A stretch of 64,000 nucleotides of DNA, from the NCBI GenBank assembly GCA_016617785.1, contig JADILM010000007.1, positions 248,001 through 312,000 of the forward strand, given 5' to 3'. Source of the stretch: Sporobolomyces roseus (taxonomy: Eukaryota > Basidiomycota > Microbotryomycetes > Sporidiobolales > Sporidiobolaceae). Shown one piece after another: positions 46,690-58,239 of this stretch; positions within the stretch are counted from its first letter, which is position 1, and each line of letters opens with the position of its first letter. The notes under the pieces were generated by a model. That model saw only the letters and a program-made list of their open reading frames with translations, was not told the origin of the DNA and did not search any database. The translations under genes were made by a program, and so were the position numbers.

Positions 46690-49467
46690 ATGCCGCCTAT
46701 CTCCGTGGCTTGTTCGTTTCTCCTTTTCGGTCCCTTCGAGAGGTCTTCGAGGGCAATGAAAGGCATCTCCGATTTTTTAGCAGCTCAAGATAGCGAGTTC
46801 GAAAAGGATGAGGACTGCGATTGCGCCTCCTGTTCTCACACTTCTGCCTCTTCCCTCTCACTCATCACATTTAGAATGGACGATTCATGGAGTTGGGATG
46901 GCTCGTTAGTCAGCCTACACTCGTCTATGGCTGCTTCAACTTCATCCAATCCCCCTAGTCACGTTCCCTCCACTTCTAGTCTCCTCAATCATTCAATCTC
47001 GCTCCCACCTCTCGCAGCCCTCAAGACTGATACGAGTGCATCTTACAGACCATCTTACAGAGTACATACACCTCCAGCTATCGCCACTCGTCCTCCCTCC
47101 CCTTCTTCTCCTTCTTCTTCTTCCTTCTCCGATTCGGCCGCCCCACTCCCTCCTTCAAAGGTTTCCCCTTCCCTACAACCTAGAGATCCACCTATACCTC
47201 ATACAGCACATCCTCTCACATCTATGCTACTCGCCGACTTGTCCCCTCCAGCTTCACCTTCCCCTTCCTTATCTTCTTTCCCTCGCTCAGGCTCTCGCAG
47301 TAGGGTCAGTTCGTCAAACGCATCAGGAAGCAGATCGGGACGTGGCATAACGCGGACGAGGAGAGGTAGTGCAAGCAGTACAGTCAGTACGGATGGAAGT
47401 GCTCATGGCGAGGGAGAGGAAGACAGTGGAACGAGTAGTGCAGAGGACAGTAGTAATCATCACGGGAGAGGACTCGTCATGCCTAGTTTGACGCTAGACA
47501 GTGGGACTCGGCGATCACCCGTACGAGGTCTTCAGGAGGAACGACGAGCTGGACCGAAAGTCAAGCTACTCGTTATGGGCAAAACAGCGGAAGATCGGAG
47601 AACGCTGGCGACTCTACTCGTGAACGATCACGAAGGAGGAGGGCATCACTCGAGTGGAGTCAGCGACATGTCGTACTCGTTCTTATCGACGAGCCACGAG
47701 GCACAGCACGCAAGGTCAAACAGCGAAACAAGTCAGGTTTCACGAGTCTCCGATAACAGCGTGTTCTCGGAACTCGGCTGCTGTTCGTCAAGTATCGCTT
47801 TGTCGCATCCCTCATCCGACTGTGTCGACATCGACAAGCTCATCTACACCCTTCGTCGACCCCTCGAACAGCTCGAAGCGAAACTCAATCAGACTTATCC
47901 TACTACCGAAAGTCTTACTTCGCTCGTCTGTTCCGCCGGTGTTGGCGAATTCGATTCTTCTTTATTCTTGTTCTCTTCTCGTGAGTCATCTTCTTTCGTT
48001 CTCGAGGGGGCGAACTGACGCCTTTCTTCTCCAGCTCCTGTGCACTGCGAAATCGTTCTCGCTCGAGCAATCAGTCAAGTTCTCCCGATCCTCCCAATCC
48101 TCATTCTTCCGCCATCTCCCACTTCGAAACCACAGAAGACGTCAGCCTTGTCAAATGCCGTCACTCAGCAACTCGATTCAGCAGGCGTTCGCTGGTTACC
48201 CATTTCCGCCTTCGACAGACGCGAATCTCGTTCTCCTCCTCGGACCGGATCAACTAAGACAGCCGAAATTGGTGGCGGTCCCCTCTCGATGCTTCCTTAC
48301 GATCTCTTCGTCCAACACCCTCCGTCTCACTCCTACCCTTCTTCTCGTGACGCAACTTCGACTCCAACCACCTCTTTCCCTTCTCCAACTTCCGAGCCAA
48401 CTTCACTCACCTCTTCCCAAGAGCTCCCTCCCCTCTCGCCGACCTTCACGACCGCATCTTCCTATCGTTCCTCCTCCTCTCGAGCAAGTTCGACTCGCAG
48501 TCTCTCGCCTTCTTCCGATGTTCGCAACACAGCAAACCTTCATCGACTCACTTTACTCGACCTTCACCGATTGAGACGTATCCTTCATTCTGACCTCTCG
48601 CCTGGAAAGTTGAGGAGAGCGAGAGCGGAAACTTTTATGGAATGGAGGGAGATTGAGGTTTCAGCGAGAGGGATCGTACCGATTTCAATCGAGGCTCTTC
48701 CGCAAGAATGGCAAGAGAAAGGGATTGAGATAGAGGAGGCGGATCGGGTAGAGAGACGGGCGCTCGATTTCTCGAAGAGGGTCGCAGAGAGGAGGAAATC
48801 GTTGATTGACGCGGCGAGTAGGAACCGACACGAGGACGAAGAAGAAGTTGAGGACGATGGAGATGTACTCGACATGAGCGACGATGAAGGGGTTTCGGAT
48901 CGCAGGCAATCTCGCTCGACCACTCAAGATCCGACCACCCCGAAACCTTGTTACCGACACCTTCCCTCCTCCTTCGCTCCCGTCGCGACTCCGACTCCAG
49001 AATCTTCGAGAGGCTCCTCTTCCGATTCTTCTTCGTCACCTGACAAACCGACTCCTGCTGCACCATGGAGCTCAACGGCTCGCCCTCCTTCCCCTTCCTA
49101 CTTCCCTCCTTACCCACGAGCACCTCTTTCTTCCTCGATCGTATCAATCCCTTCAGTCGCTACGAGTCAGAGCGACGGTTCATCAGTCGCTCTCTTGCGA
49201 ACTTCAGATCCTTTTCACCTCCCTTCTCTCCTCCACCTCGTCGGTCTCAACCTCCGTCTCGCTCTCTTTCGACCCTCGGAGCTTGTTCAAGACTCAGGAA
49301 GTGAATGTCCGTCATCGGAACCTTCGAACCTCGCTCGAGGTAACGGCAGTTGGTGGAAAGGTTTCGCTGTGTTTGGACTCGTCTTTGCTGCAGGAGTAGT
49401 CGCAGGAATCCGGGTTGTAGATCGCTTGGATCGAGCTGGAGGTGTGGGTGTATTATCGAATAGTTGA
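46690..49467 (+). CDS. Septin-like G-domain protein with a C-terminal membrane anchor
   Basis: About 907 residues if the ATG at 46690 is used; in-frame ATGs at 46756 and 46876 (MDDSWSWDGS) are alternatives. Two exons, 46690-47980 and 48035-49467. After a Ser/Pro-rich N-terminus the G-domain-like part starts with KVKLLVMGKTAEDRRTLATL, where a septin P-loop (GxxGxGKS/T) would be; the second Gly and the Lys-Ser/Thr pair are lost. SSLFLFSSPPVHCEIVLARA followed by ISQVLPILPILIL aligns with the septin strand, PTGH and AKAD-containing segment. LLDLHRLRRILHSDLSPGKL with AETFMEWREIE matches the septin end before the coiled coil. An acidic, Ser-rich region follows, then one membrane segment (KGFAVFGLVFAAGVVAGIRV) near the C-terminus. 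I infer a nucleotide-free septin relative anchored in a membrane. Confidence 0.6.
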
Positions 49468-49793
49468 AGGGATGAGGGAAGGGGTCTGTTGGGATATCAT
49501 ACTTTGTCGTCGTTTCTATCACCTTTCTGTTGTCTCGCTTTATACTAGTCTCGTTGCTTCAGTTCCTCTCCTTTTCTTCTCTCTGTAGTAGTATTTGCTC
49601 ACTTTTGTCGTTGTTATCTAGTGTTGGTTTCTGATTCAGCTCCTCCTTCGGCCAAAGACTGGCTTCATTGAAGCTTGTCAAGGCTTTGACCAGTATCGAT
49701 AAACGCATGTAGCTACTCCATCTAGCTAATACAAATGTAAAGGGGAGGCGAGGCTACAGCTCATCACGAGACAATCGCGAGATTTTGACAAGC
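49468..49793. other. Convergent intergenic region
   Basis: 326 bp between the septin-like stop and the end of MYND copy E. Thymine-rich at first, as expected for a 3' UTR. Nothing else was seen. Confidence 0.45.
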
Positions 49794-50724
49794 TCAAAAA
49801 TGAATTTCAGCAGATCCCCTGCCAAACGTAGTCAAACCCAAGCTCACAAAAGACTCGAGCTTTCGTGCTTCTACAGGGTGTGTTTTCGAAACGAGAGTAC
49901 GACAAATTTTCAAGACTTCCCCCTCGGTGTGCTTAAACACTTTGACGCTGCTCCAAGGATTCGTTGAATCGGGGCCATTGATCCAGACACTGTGAAAGAT
50001 AGTGAGCCTATGTAGGAGGGTCGACCACCAGTCTGAAAAGGCTGAAGGTGTTGCACATAATCCAGGCCAAAGGTTTTCGAGCACCGATGAGGTTGCCGAA
50101 CGGGTCCGCTTTCGTGATCGTCGTAGGGGGATGCCGAGCCTCTTCGGAACCAGGACAGTATATAGTGAGGGCCTTGCCGAAATGGTCCGATGCTTTGCGA
50201 AGCTGAATTAAATCGGCGACTCCTGCGATGCAGTCGGTTCTGGTGCAGCGTTGTCCGTCTGCTCGAAGCGAGAGATGTACGCCTAGAATAACGCCCAAAG
50301 TGTTAGCAGTATCTCAGGAAGTATTTGGGTAATGAAGACTGACATCGATCGGGACTGCGTTGAAACGAGTCGGACGACACTCCTCGAAGAACTTTCCCAA
50401 TTCTACCTTTCCGCGAGCATCCTTCGGCGAACCTATTCTTGATCTGAGTCTACTGGCCTCGCCTTTGCTGAATAAAGGCCACTTGAAAGGGTTTGAACCG
50501 CAAACTCGACGATGCGCTGAGTGAATCTGCTCGAATCGATAACAGCAAGCTTTATCGATCGTCACGGGCGCGAAAGAACTCACGAGCTTTTGATGTTGCT
50601 TCGAGCAGAAGAACATCCAATCCAAGCCTTGAGAGGCGCACGACGAACAGCGAGTTGCCGTGACTTGTCCACAAACAACGCATTCTCCCGAGGAAGCGGG
50701 AGTGGGAGAGGAAGTTGAGGACAT
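49794..50724 (-). pseudogene. MYND-type zinc-finger gene, probably broken (copy E)
   Basis: The exons line up with those of copies A and D: 50724-50584, 50526-50344 and 50282-49794. The finger is CVVCGQVTATRCSSCASQG, WMFFCSKQHQK, IHSAHRRVCG. In the third exon the in-phase frame hits a stop near 50210. Family-like text continues in a second frame (ADLIQLRKASDHFGKALTIY, KADPFGNLI) and then returns to the first from about 50085 (ENLWPGLC, DWWSTLLHRLTIFHSVW, KTHPVEARKLESF) to a stop at 49794. At least two indels relative to an intact copy are implied. An intron that skips the breaks is possible but none fits the splice motifs. The leader and first exon are very close to copy A, in inverted orientation 18 kb away. 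Confidence 0.6.
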
Positions 50725-51154
50725 GGGTCGAGGAGGCACTGAGGTTGAGGAGTATTGAGGAGCCGAGTGGAGTTGAGAGAGGGAAGGGAAGAAGGGGAAA
50801 GAGGAAAGCGGGAAGAGGAATGGGCGAAATTGAGCTAGAGGACCGTGGAAAGTCCGGTCGACGTTCACGACGAAAGAGGGTGATGATGGATAGAGAGAGT
50901 CGATGGCTGTCTTCCGGCAGGGGAGGGCGATGTCGAAGATTGAGAGAGAAAGGCGTTAGAAGCGAGAGAATCGAGCCAAAACAGCGTAAATTCCTTCTCT
51001 CCTCCTATTCCGAACTACAAGTCCATATCTCGCGGTGGACATGAGTCAGAGAGCTGGGCATACCTAGTTCTGCGAGATCAAATGAATCTATAAGTTGCGG
51101 CAGAGAGTAATACAACAACCTTTTTTGTGTCTATACTTCGACGGCTTAATCCGT
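50725..51154. other. Intergenic region upstream of MYND copy E
   Basis: 430 bp between the copy E start and the DEAD-box helicase stop, both minus strand. From 50725 to about 50985 it is the copy E leader, duplicated from or with the leader of copy A. The rest is the promoter and the helicase 3' end. No other gene is seen. Confidence 0.5.
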
Positions 51155-53395
51155 TCAAGCGGAGAATCCTCCACGACCTCGACCACCACGTCCTCCCGAT
51201 CCACCTCTTCCCCTTCCTCCCCCTCCGCCACGTCCTCCTCCGCGCCCGCCACCGGTTCTCGGTGGTCCTCCTTCATTTCCTCCGTTCATTCGCCCTCCTC
51301 GGCCGACTCCGTTTCCACCTCGAGAGTTCCCTCCTCCTGATCCGTTCTCGAGCTCTCTAACGATACGAAGTCCAGGAGTTCCCTTCAATCCCATCTTGCC
51401 AACGGTTTTAGCGAGCACTGAGGAAACCAGAAGAAACAAAGGTCAGCATCGCTCTCAAACGCACTCGAGAGTTTAATCCAGTGACTTACTACCAGGTACT
51501 TCAGCACATCCTAGACCATCGGGGCTCGTAGCGTAGTCGTTCCAGACCTTGACCATAGCAGCAGCGTTTCCTCCGAAAGCGTCTCTCATGAAAGCCTTGT
51601 AGAATCCGAGGGTAGCACCGTAGAATTGGTTCTTCTCGTCATCACCGACTGATTGCATAGCCTTGTTCAAGATCTGACGAGAGTCTTGCATCGTAGCCGA
51701 GTTGGGAGCGAGAATGGTCGAAGTGAGAGGATGAGGAACGATCGGGAGCGAAGAGATGACGGGAGATTTGCGAAGGAAGAATGATTCGAAAGGTGCGAGA
51801 ATGATGATTCCTTGACCGGTAGCGTTGGATCCTCGAGCAGTTCGTCCGAGACTGTCAATATGTTCGAGAGTTAGCTTGATCATTCGAGAGCACTGCGAGA
51901 TCAGCTTACCGATGAACGTATTGTTCGGGAGTCTGAGGGATACCAACTTGAATGACAGCCGTGACGTTGGCTGCATACGAGGGAGGGATCTGATTAGCCA
52001 AAAACGACGGAGAAACGTAGAAAGTCGAAGGTAGAAGACGCACGGAAATCCATTCCTCGAGCAGTAACATCACTCGAGAAGAGTACACCTCCCTTCGCAT
52101 TCTTGAAGGCTTCAGCAGCAGCGTTTCGCTGACCTTGACTCTTCCTCGAGTGGATTTCGAAAATCTCTTGTCCGTATGCTTGAAGACCAGCTCGTTTGAA
52201 AAGAGCACAAGCGAGCCCAGTCGCTCGAGCAGTAGGGAAGAAGACCATGGTCTTTGATTCGGCTCCATGAGTCTTAATTTCGTCTTTGAGGATCGCAAGA
52301 GTCGTAGGGAAGAGGTCGTAGAGAGAGGGAGGGGTGACGAAGTGCTGAGGAACGTGTTCGTGGGTGTTCTCTTCCTCAGGAGGGATGGTCGAGACGAAAG
52401 CATGGTTCGGGAGAAGGGCGAGGGAAGCGATTTGATGAACTGAATCTGGGATAGTTGCGGAGAAGAGGAGAGTTTGACGAGGGACAGCCGTTCGGTTCGG
52501 TAAGAAAGCGATAATCTTCTCAATTTCACGACGGAAACCGGCTTCGAGGAGTCGATCGGCTTCGTCGAGAATGAGGACGCGCAGAGAGGACAATTTCGCC
52601 TTGAGACCGTAGTTCTCGAGGTGATCTTGGAGACGTCCGGGAGTAGCAACGAGGATATCTGTTCGTTGTAACGCGGTCAGTTTGAGTACGCACAAGTAAG
52701 GGAGGGGTCTCGACTAACCGCATTGCTGATTGTTCAATCGGTTGATTTCGCTCTTCATGTTCGTTCCTCCAACGACGTGATCACACTTGTATCGAGTTCC
52801 TGCGAGGAGTACTTTCGCGCTGTCTTGGATCTGGATGGCCAGTTCACGAGTAGGAGAGAGGATGAGAACGCTGATCTGTCCTCGTTGAGGTTGGTTCGAA
52901 GAGCGAATGAGGCGTTCGATGGAAGGGATCAAGAAGGCGAGCGTCTTTCCAGTACCAGTACGAGCTTGTGCGAGCCTACCCGTTGAATAGGTTCAGCACA
53001 AATTCGACAAGAAGGCGAGAAAGTACTCACAAGTCAACACCGGTGACTGCAACCGGTAACGTCTGAGCCTGAACCTCTGTACAATTGATGAAACCACCTT
53101 GCTGAATTCCCACTGCTGTAGCTGGAGAGATCTGACCATTTGCGATTAAATCACTAAACTTGGTTGAACTGAAAGTTTTAGAGAGACCGTTGGGACTGGT
53201 CGAGCGAGGAGTAGCTGCAGGAGTAGTGTCGTAGCTGTTAAGAGCTGGCGTAGAGGTACCAGAGTTGAGTCCAGCTGCAGGAGGATTCGGAGTTGAAGAA
53301 AGTTGAGCAACTGCAGGATTTGCAGGTTTAGGCTTGCGAGTCTGATTACGGGGTCGCTTGTTAGGTCGAGTATTGGGTGACTGAGTAGTAGACAT
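51155..53395 (-). CDS. DEAD-box RNA helicase with C-terminal RGG tail
   Basis: ATP-dependent RNA helicase, SF2 DEAD-box family. The N-terminus is basic and Pro/Ser-rich. The Q-motif region is GFINCTEVQAQTLPV. Motif I is AQARTGTGKT, formed across an intron. Motif Ia is LILSPTRELAIQI, motif Ib VATPGRLQDHL, motif II VLILDEADRLLEAGFRREIE, motif III LFSATIP. The second domain has KTMVFFPTARATGLACALF, IHSRKSQGQRN, GVLFSSDVTARGMDFPNVTA and EQYVHRLGRTARG. A C-terminal extension with FYKAFMRDAFGGNAAAMVKV is followed by a Gly/Arg-rich tail. DEAD-box proteins with this extension include the yeast mitochondrial helicase Mss116, the best comparison. The basic start could be mitochondrial targeting, but it has no clear amphipathic helix; nuclear/nucleolar action is the alternative. 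Confidence 0.85.
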
Positions 53396-53805
53396 GATGA
53401 GCGAGGTGGGGGATGGAGGGGGAGAAGATGGAGAAGAATCCTTCGAAAGTCTCGCTGAGCGGAATAATTTAGGGGCGAGCTTTTGAAAGTTGTTGTCGAA
53501 TTGTCGAGATGCGGTGTTCAGTTTCTAGCCGAAGGGATGCGATAACCCAGAGACGGAAGGCGAAGAGGAGAGAGAAGGAGTAAGCGGTTTTCGAGAGAAA
53601 AGCTTGCGAAGGTTTCGAAGCTCTCTTTCTCACTCTATTTCCTTTAGCTAAGCAGTCCACATGAAAGAGGGAACGAAACAAAAAGGGTACTAATTGCGGT
53701 ATCATACAAGCAGAACAAGTTCACTGAGTTTTTTGTTTTCCAATTTTTGCGAAGACCAGCTTCTAATTCTCCCTCCCGAAGCCGCTCTGTCCCTCCAGCG
53801 CTCCT
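53396..53805. other. Intergenic region; 3' flank of the first MOV10-like helicase
   Basis: 410 bp. The part nearest the DEAD-box gene is its promoter. At about 53688-53725 a stretch (TACTAATTGCGGTATCATAC and what follows) resembles 58138-58170 beyond the second helicase gene, so the tandem duplication carried some 3' flank with it. Confidence 0.45.
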
Positions 53806-56800
53806 TCAAGTAGAAGTATCAACACCTGAGAGTCCTCCAAAGCTTTCGATCATATCCTGCATCTCCTCGCGAGCGGCTTGAGCTGGATCGAAGTTTTCGT
53901 CCCTCAACGAATCGACGTGTTCTAAAGGCTTTCCTCGCCATCCACCATTGTCGTGAACGTAGAGGAGGAAGCGACGCCAGATCGGATCAAGCGAGAGAAC
54001 GTCAGGATCTCCAACAACAATCAGTCCCGCCTGAGCACGAGTGATTGCAACATTGAATCGTTTCTCGTTGCCGACGAATCCGATCGAGAATCGTTGATCT
54101 TGTTGAAGGTACCTCTTGTTTGAACGAACAGTCGACATAAGAATGACTCTGACAGGTGACATTGATTCGTCAGCGATCGATTCGCGGTACAAGTGATATA
54201 AGATGAACTCACGAGCGTTCGGATCCTTGGAATTGCTCGACTGTCCCGACGGACAAGAGAGGTCGAACTTGCTGATTGAGTGCGAGTCGAAGTTTCGCAC
54301 ATTGAGCAGAGTAGGGAGCGATGATCCCTTGATTGTCAAAGTTTTCGTCGGTCAATCTCGAGAGGTAGAGGTAGAGGGGCAGAGAGATGCTAACCGATTT
54401 GACTATCCAGAACTCGAACTTGTCGCGAAGAAGTCAAGCTATCGACGTATTGCCTGATAATCGAAATCTCTGCGACGTTGAAAAAGCTGGGATCTACTCC
54501 ATCTCGTTCGTCTCGACCTTTGACAGAGTGGAAGATGATAGGGAAGTCGGGAGTCGGCCAACCCTCCCATCGACGGAGAGAAGCGATGATGGAGACGGGA
54601 GCACAAGGTTGAAGTTCACCAGCGTAGAATTCTTTGTTCGGGGTGGCGAGAATCGCTGGATGGTTTCGATAGTTTTGAATGAGCTTCGTGTATGTGACTC
54701 CTCGATAAGCGAAGTTTCTGTGATCGTATTGAGGGTTCGACATGATACGTTCGAGCAAGCTCTTCCCGAGACCCAATTGTTCGGCAACTGCAGAATGTAC
54801 GATCTATAAACGTGAGAGGCGAAAGTGTCGAGAAGATGAGTTGGGGTTGAGTCGCCAGAGAGAGAACGAAACGAGACTCACCGGTCCAAGCTGGCAAGGA
54901 TCGCCTGCGAGAATGACATTCGTAGCTTTTCCTGCGAGACTGAGCGGGATCATGGCTATTACATAAAGGACCGTCAGCAACTTATGAACGAAGTATCAAC
55001 GAAAGTCGAAGAGAACGAGCGAAGACTCACTTTCGGGTTCCGTTGCTTGTCCAGCCTGATTCCAATACGACGAGTCAGCTCGTCTGTCAAGGGAATACGA
55101 TATAGCGAAGAACGAAGCGACTCGCCTCGTCTACGAAGATGTGCGAGAAGTGACCGTTCGGTAGACCGATACTCCTGAGAATGCTCGTAGACATACAAGT
55201 AGAAACGACGACTTGAACTTGCTCGAGTTGTTCGATAGGTGGACATCCAAAGGTATCACCATCGATATAGGATAGTTGAAGGATAGCGGGAGGGACGTCT
55301 TGAAACTTGCGACTGATAGCGTTGAGACGGAAGACGATGTTTTCATCGAGATTGAGTCGGGCGCAAAGTAGATCGGCTGCTGCATTCGAAGGTGTCGTGA
55401 TGAGGATCTTGGCGTATCCAGGCTGACTGAGAAGCTGTAAGCATGTCTCGATGATCACCGAAGTTTTGCCTGAGGACGCGAGATTAGCAGAGTAAGTCAG
55501 TCTCATTCCGTCGTTACAAGACCGAGTACAAGGGAGCTCACCAGTTCCAGGAGGACCGAATACGACATAAGGAGCGGTTCCACTCGAGTTGTAGAAGATT
55601 GAGAGGACTGCTTGACGCTGCGAATAGTTCGCTTCGATCGCTTTCGAGAAGAAGGAAGGATGACTGTCTGCGACGGGATAGCCATTGTATCGAGTGTTGA
55701 GGGTTGGAAAGAGTAGATCGGATCGTGGCAGACGAGCTTGAAGAGCTTGAAGTTGACGACGAGCAGGAACTCTGTTGAGAGCGAATTGCACATCGAAACG
55801 AGCATCTCTGAGTGACAGAACCCGCACCGTCGAGTCAGTCTACGAGTGAAGAAAGTAGGGGAGTGTCCGAGAGAGCCATACGCAGCTGGTTGAAAGACTT
55901 GTTTGAAGAGGAGCTCAACTCGTCTGCTCTGAATACCGATGACTACGCCTTCGAACCAGCGTTTATCACTCGCGTTCCGAGTCTGCACCTTGACTTTGTC
56001 TTCCAAGACCACAGAAGGTCGCTTCTCCGCTAGTCCGGGAACGTCGAGGCTATCCGAGAAAGTACGCGATAAGCAGCGAGCGCTGAGGGATGAAAGGAGA
56101 GGTCTCGACGAACAAGAAGGAGCCAGTTGATGATCGTCTGAGATTGGTGTCCTCGATATCGTAACGTCGTATGTTGAGACTGCGAGCACAGAAGTGAGCC
56201 CCCGAGTGAGCGTTCTTGTAAGTCGAAACGCCAAATTGAGCTCACTCTTCTTGATAACCTTCGACATGGAGAACATCCGTCCAGAAGCGAGTGTAGTGTC
56301 TGTAGGAGAGCGTAGCAGAACCTCGAAGGTACTTGATGATTTCGGCGATCGTTCCGTTCTCGAGCAAGTGCTGTAACCAGCTTGGGATCCACCAACCGGG
56401 AAGAGGACTCGTGTTTCCGAAGAAGTTGTTCTTTGATTTGATCTTGGGAGCCGAAACAGTCCTCTCAACGTCTGCTCGAGGTCTCATCTTGAGGTCGGGA
56501 GGATCGTAGGGGGTCGTTGAGGAGAACGCTTCGATATCGTTCTTGACTCCGACTTCAGCTCGAACGGTGCGTTGAATCTTGATGGTTTCTGGCTTTCCTC
56601 CGGTGATACTGAAAGCTGGTGAAGAGACTTTGAACTTGAAGGTGAGGACGTCTTCGAACGATCCGAACTGTTTTCGAGGTTGGAAATGAACGGGAACATT
56701 GAAAGAGTGACCGGGGAGGATCGGGATAGGACGAGGAAGTTTGCGAGTAGAGAAGCTATTACATGAGAGAGTATTCAGGGTCAATAGCCGTAGAGAATCC

Positions 56801-57352
56801 GAGACGAGAGGAGAAAGTAGCGTGCTGACGAAGATTTTTCGCTTTCCCCTTCGAGCGAACCTTGATGTGTAACAATTCGACTTTTCGATCTCCATTCTCA
56901 ATCTTGATCACTTCTTCCCGTTGATAATCCACTGATTTCGACTTCAGGAGCTCGAAATCGATCAATCCAAAGTCGAGGTCGGATTCAGGAGTCACTCGAA
57001 CACTCGACTTGTCCGATTCAGCGACTACCTTGGCATCTTGATAGCGACGATACTGAAGCTTGAGAGTGTGAGTCGGTCCACCGACATGATTACTCCAGTC
57101 TCGTTCCCACATTTCTGCCTCGCACAATCGACATCGAATCTTCCCAGAAGGTAGCGGAATCGCTTCCGAGTCGGCACCGGCGAGACGAGTGAGATGCTCG
57201 TGGGACGTTACGTGCTCGCTCTGAGCAGCTTTTGAGGGCAAGTAGCGATCACAAGTGTCACAGTGCGGGAGAGAATGATTTGAGGCACAACCATCCAGAT
57301 TCGAACACTCGCCATTGTGAAGGAGTTCTTGACAAGGGGAACTCGAGGTCAT
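53806..57352 (-). CDS. MOV10/SDE3-like SF1 RNA helicase with CCCH finger (tandem copy 1)
   Basis: Upf1-like superfamily 1 RNA helicase related to MOV10, Armitage and plant SDE3, factors of small-RNA silencing and mRNA turnover. The N-terminus has a CCCH finger (CQELLHNGECSNLDGCASNH) followed by HCDTCDRYLPSKAAQSEHV and CRLCEAEMWERDWSNHVGG, two C2H2-like units. Strand-rich domains follow (FNVPVHFQPRKQFGSFEDVL), then KVKVQTRNASDKRWFEGVVI. The motor has Walker A GPPGTG/KT split by an intron, TTPSNAAADLLCARL (Ia), [12 protein letters not shown] (II, partly on a 25-nt exon), VILAGDPCQLGPI (III), [12 protein letters not shown] (IV), EQFQGSERE (V) and NVAITRAQAGLIVVGD (VI). All key motifs are intact. 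About 950 residues, many introns. A predicted 5' UTR intron (57353-57452) ends exactly at the ATG. Confidence 0.85.
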
Positions 57353-57840
57353 CTATTTGCTCGTATATGGGAGTCTGTGTCAGCTTCGTGTCATGATTTA
57401 AGACAGACAAAGGGAGGGGTAGGAGATGAGCAAAAAAGATAGGAGAACTCACCGAATCGCTGGAGACTACTTGGGTTGAGGAGAGCTGTTCGGACAGTTT
57501 AGAAGAGGTCTTGCTACAATCTGAGAAGGGTTCAATCGTCGCACAGCGTTGAGAAGAGGTGAAAAGTCGGATGTTGATCGAACGAAATAGGAGGTTATTC
57601 AATTGAGAGGAATAGCTTGAGAGAGAGGTCGTATAAGTCGCTAGGCTCTCTCAGTGAGCTATTGAGAGCTACTAGACCAAATAGTAGTCGATTCGAATGA
57701 GAGGTAGAGGAGAGAGATTGTCTCGATGAGTTTCGAGAGGGGTGAAATAAGCGAAAACTCGACACCTCTCTTGATGGTTCGAAAGGTATCGACCGAGGGT
57801 TATGATAGTCTAACAGAGAGCGTAAAATTACCCTAAACAA
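57353..57840 (-). repeat. Upstream block shared by both MOV10-like helicase genes (copy 1)
   Basis: About 490 bp directly upstream of helicase 1, matching 61780-62270 upstream of helicase 2 in the same orientation. The part at 57595-57840 is roughly 95% identical by eye; the middle about 78%. It includes the 5' UTR intron that ends at the ATG (57353-57452). Beyond 57840 similarity stops. Confidence 0.8.
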
Positions 57841-58239
57841 CTCGGAAGGAGTAGAAGCGAGAGTTGGAATTTCGAAACAAATCGTCTCGGGGCGACCTTT
57901 CGAAAGTTGAGGTTGAACTGGTGATCTAAGAAGAGCGATGAGATGTTTGGATTATGTTGTAGCATCGGGTCGCCAGCGGTGGAAGAGGCGAAGGAAGACC
58001 GGCGAGTCTCCGAGTCGCAGGAAAGCTTGCGAAGCGTGGGCAAGGTCAAGCTCTCTCCTCCTCTGTCCCTCCCTCCTCCGTCTCCCAGGTCTCTTCAGAC
58101 GGAGAACCAGGTGTAAGAGTCGAGGAAAAGAACGGAATACTAATTTGCAATATCGTACAAGCAAAACAAAGAGAAAGAACTAAATCTTGTGAGAATGCGA
58201 GACCTGCGCCGTTCCCATTGCTACGACCTCCATTCATCC
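57841..58239. other. Spacer between the tandem helicase genes
   Basis: 399 bp between the shared upstream block of helicase 1 and the stop of helicase 2. It holds the helicase 2 3' flank, including a stretch at 58138-58170 akin to the 3' flank of helicase 1. No coding feature is seen. Confidence 0.45.

Noticed and set aside
57595..57840. An 80-codon open frame upstream of helicase 1, also open upstream of helicase 2 (62021-62308)
   Set aside because: The differences between the two copies mostly change the amino acid, so selection on a protein is not evident. High DNA identity alone keeps the frame open.
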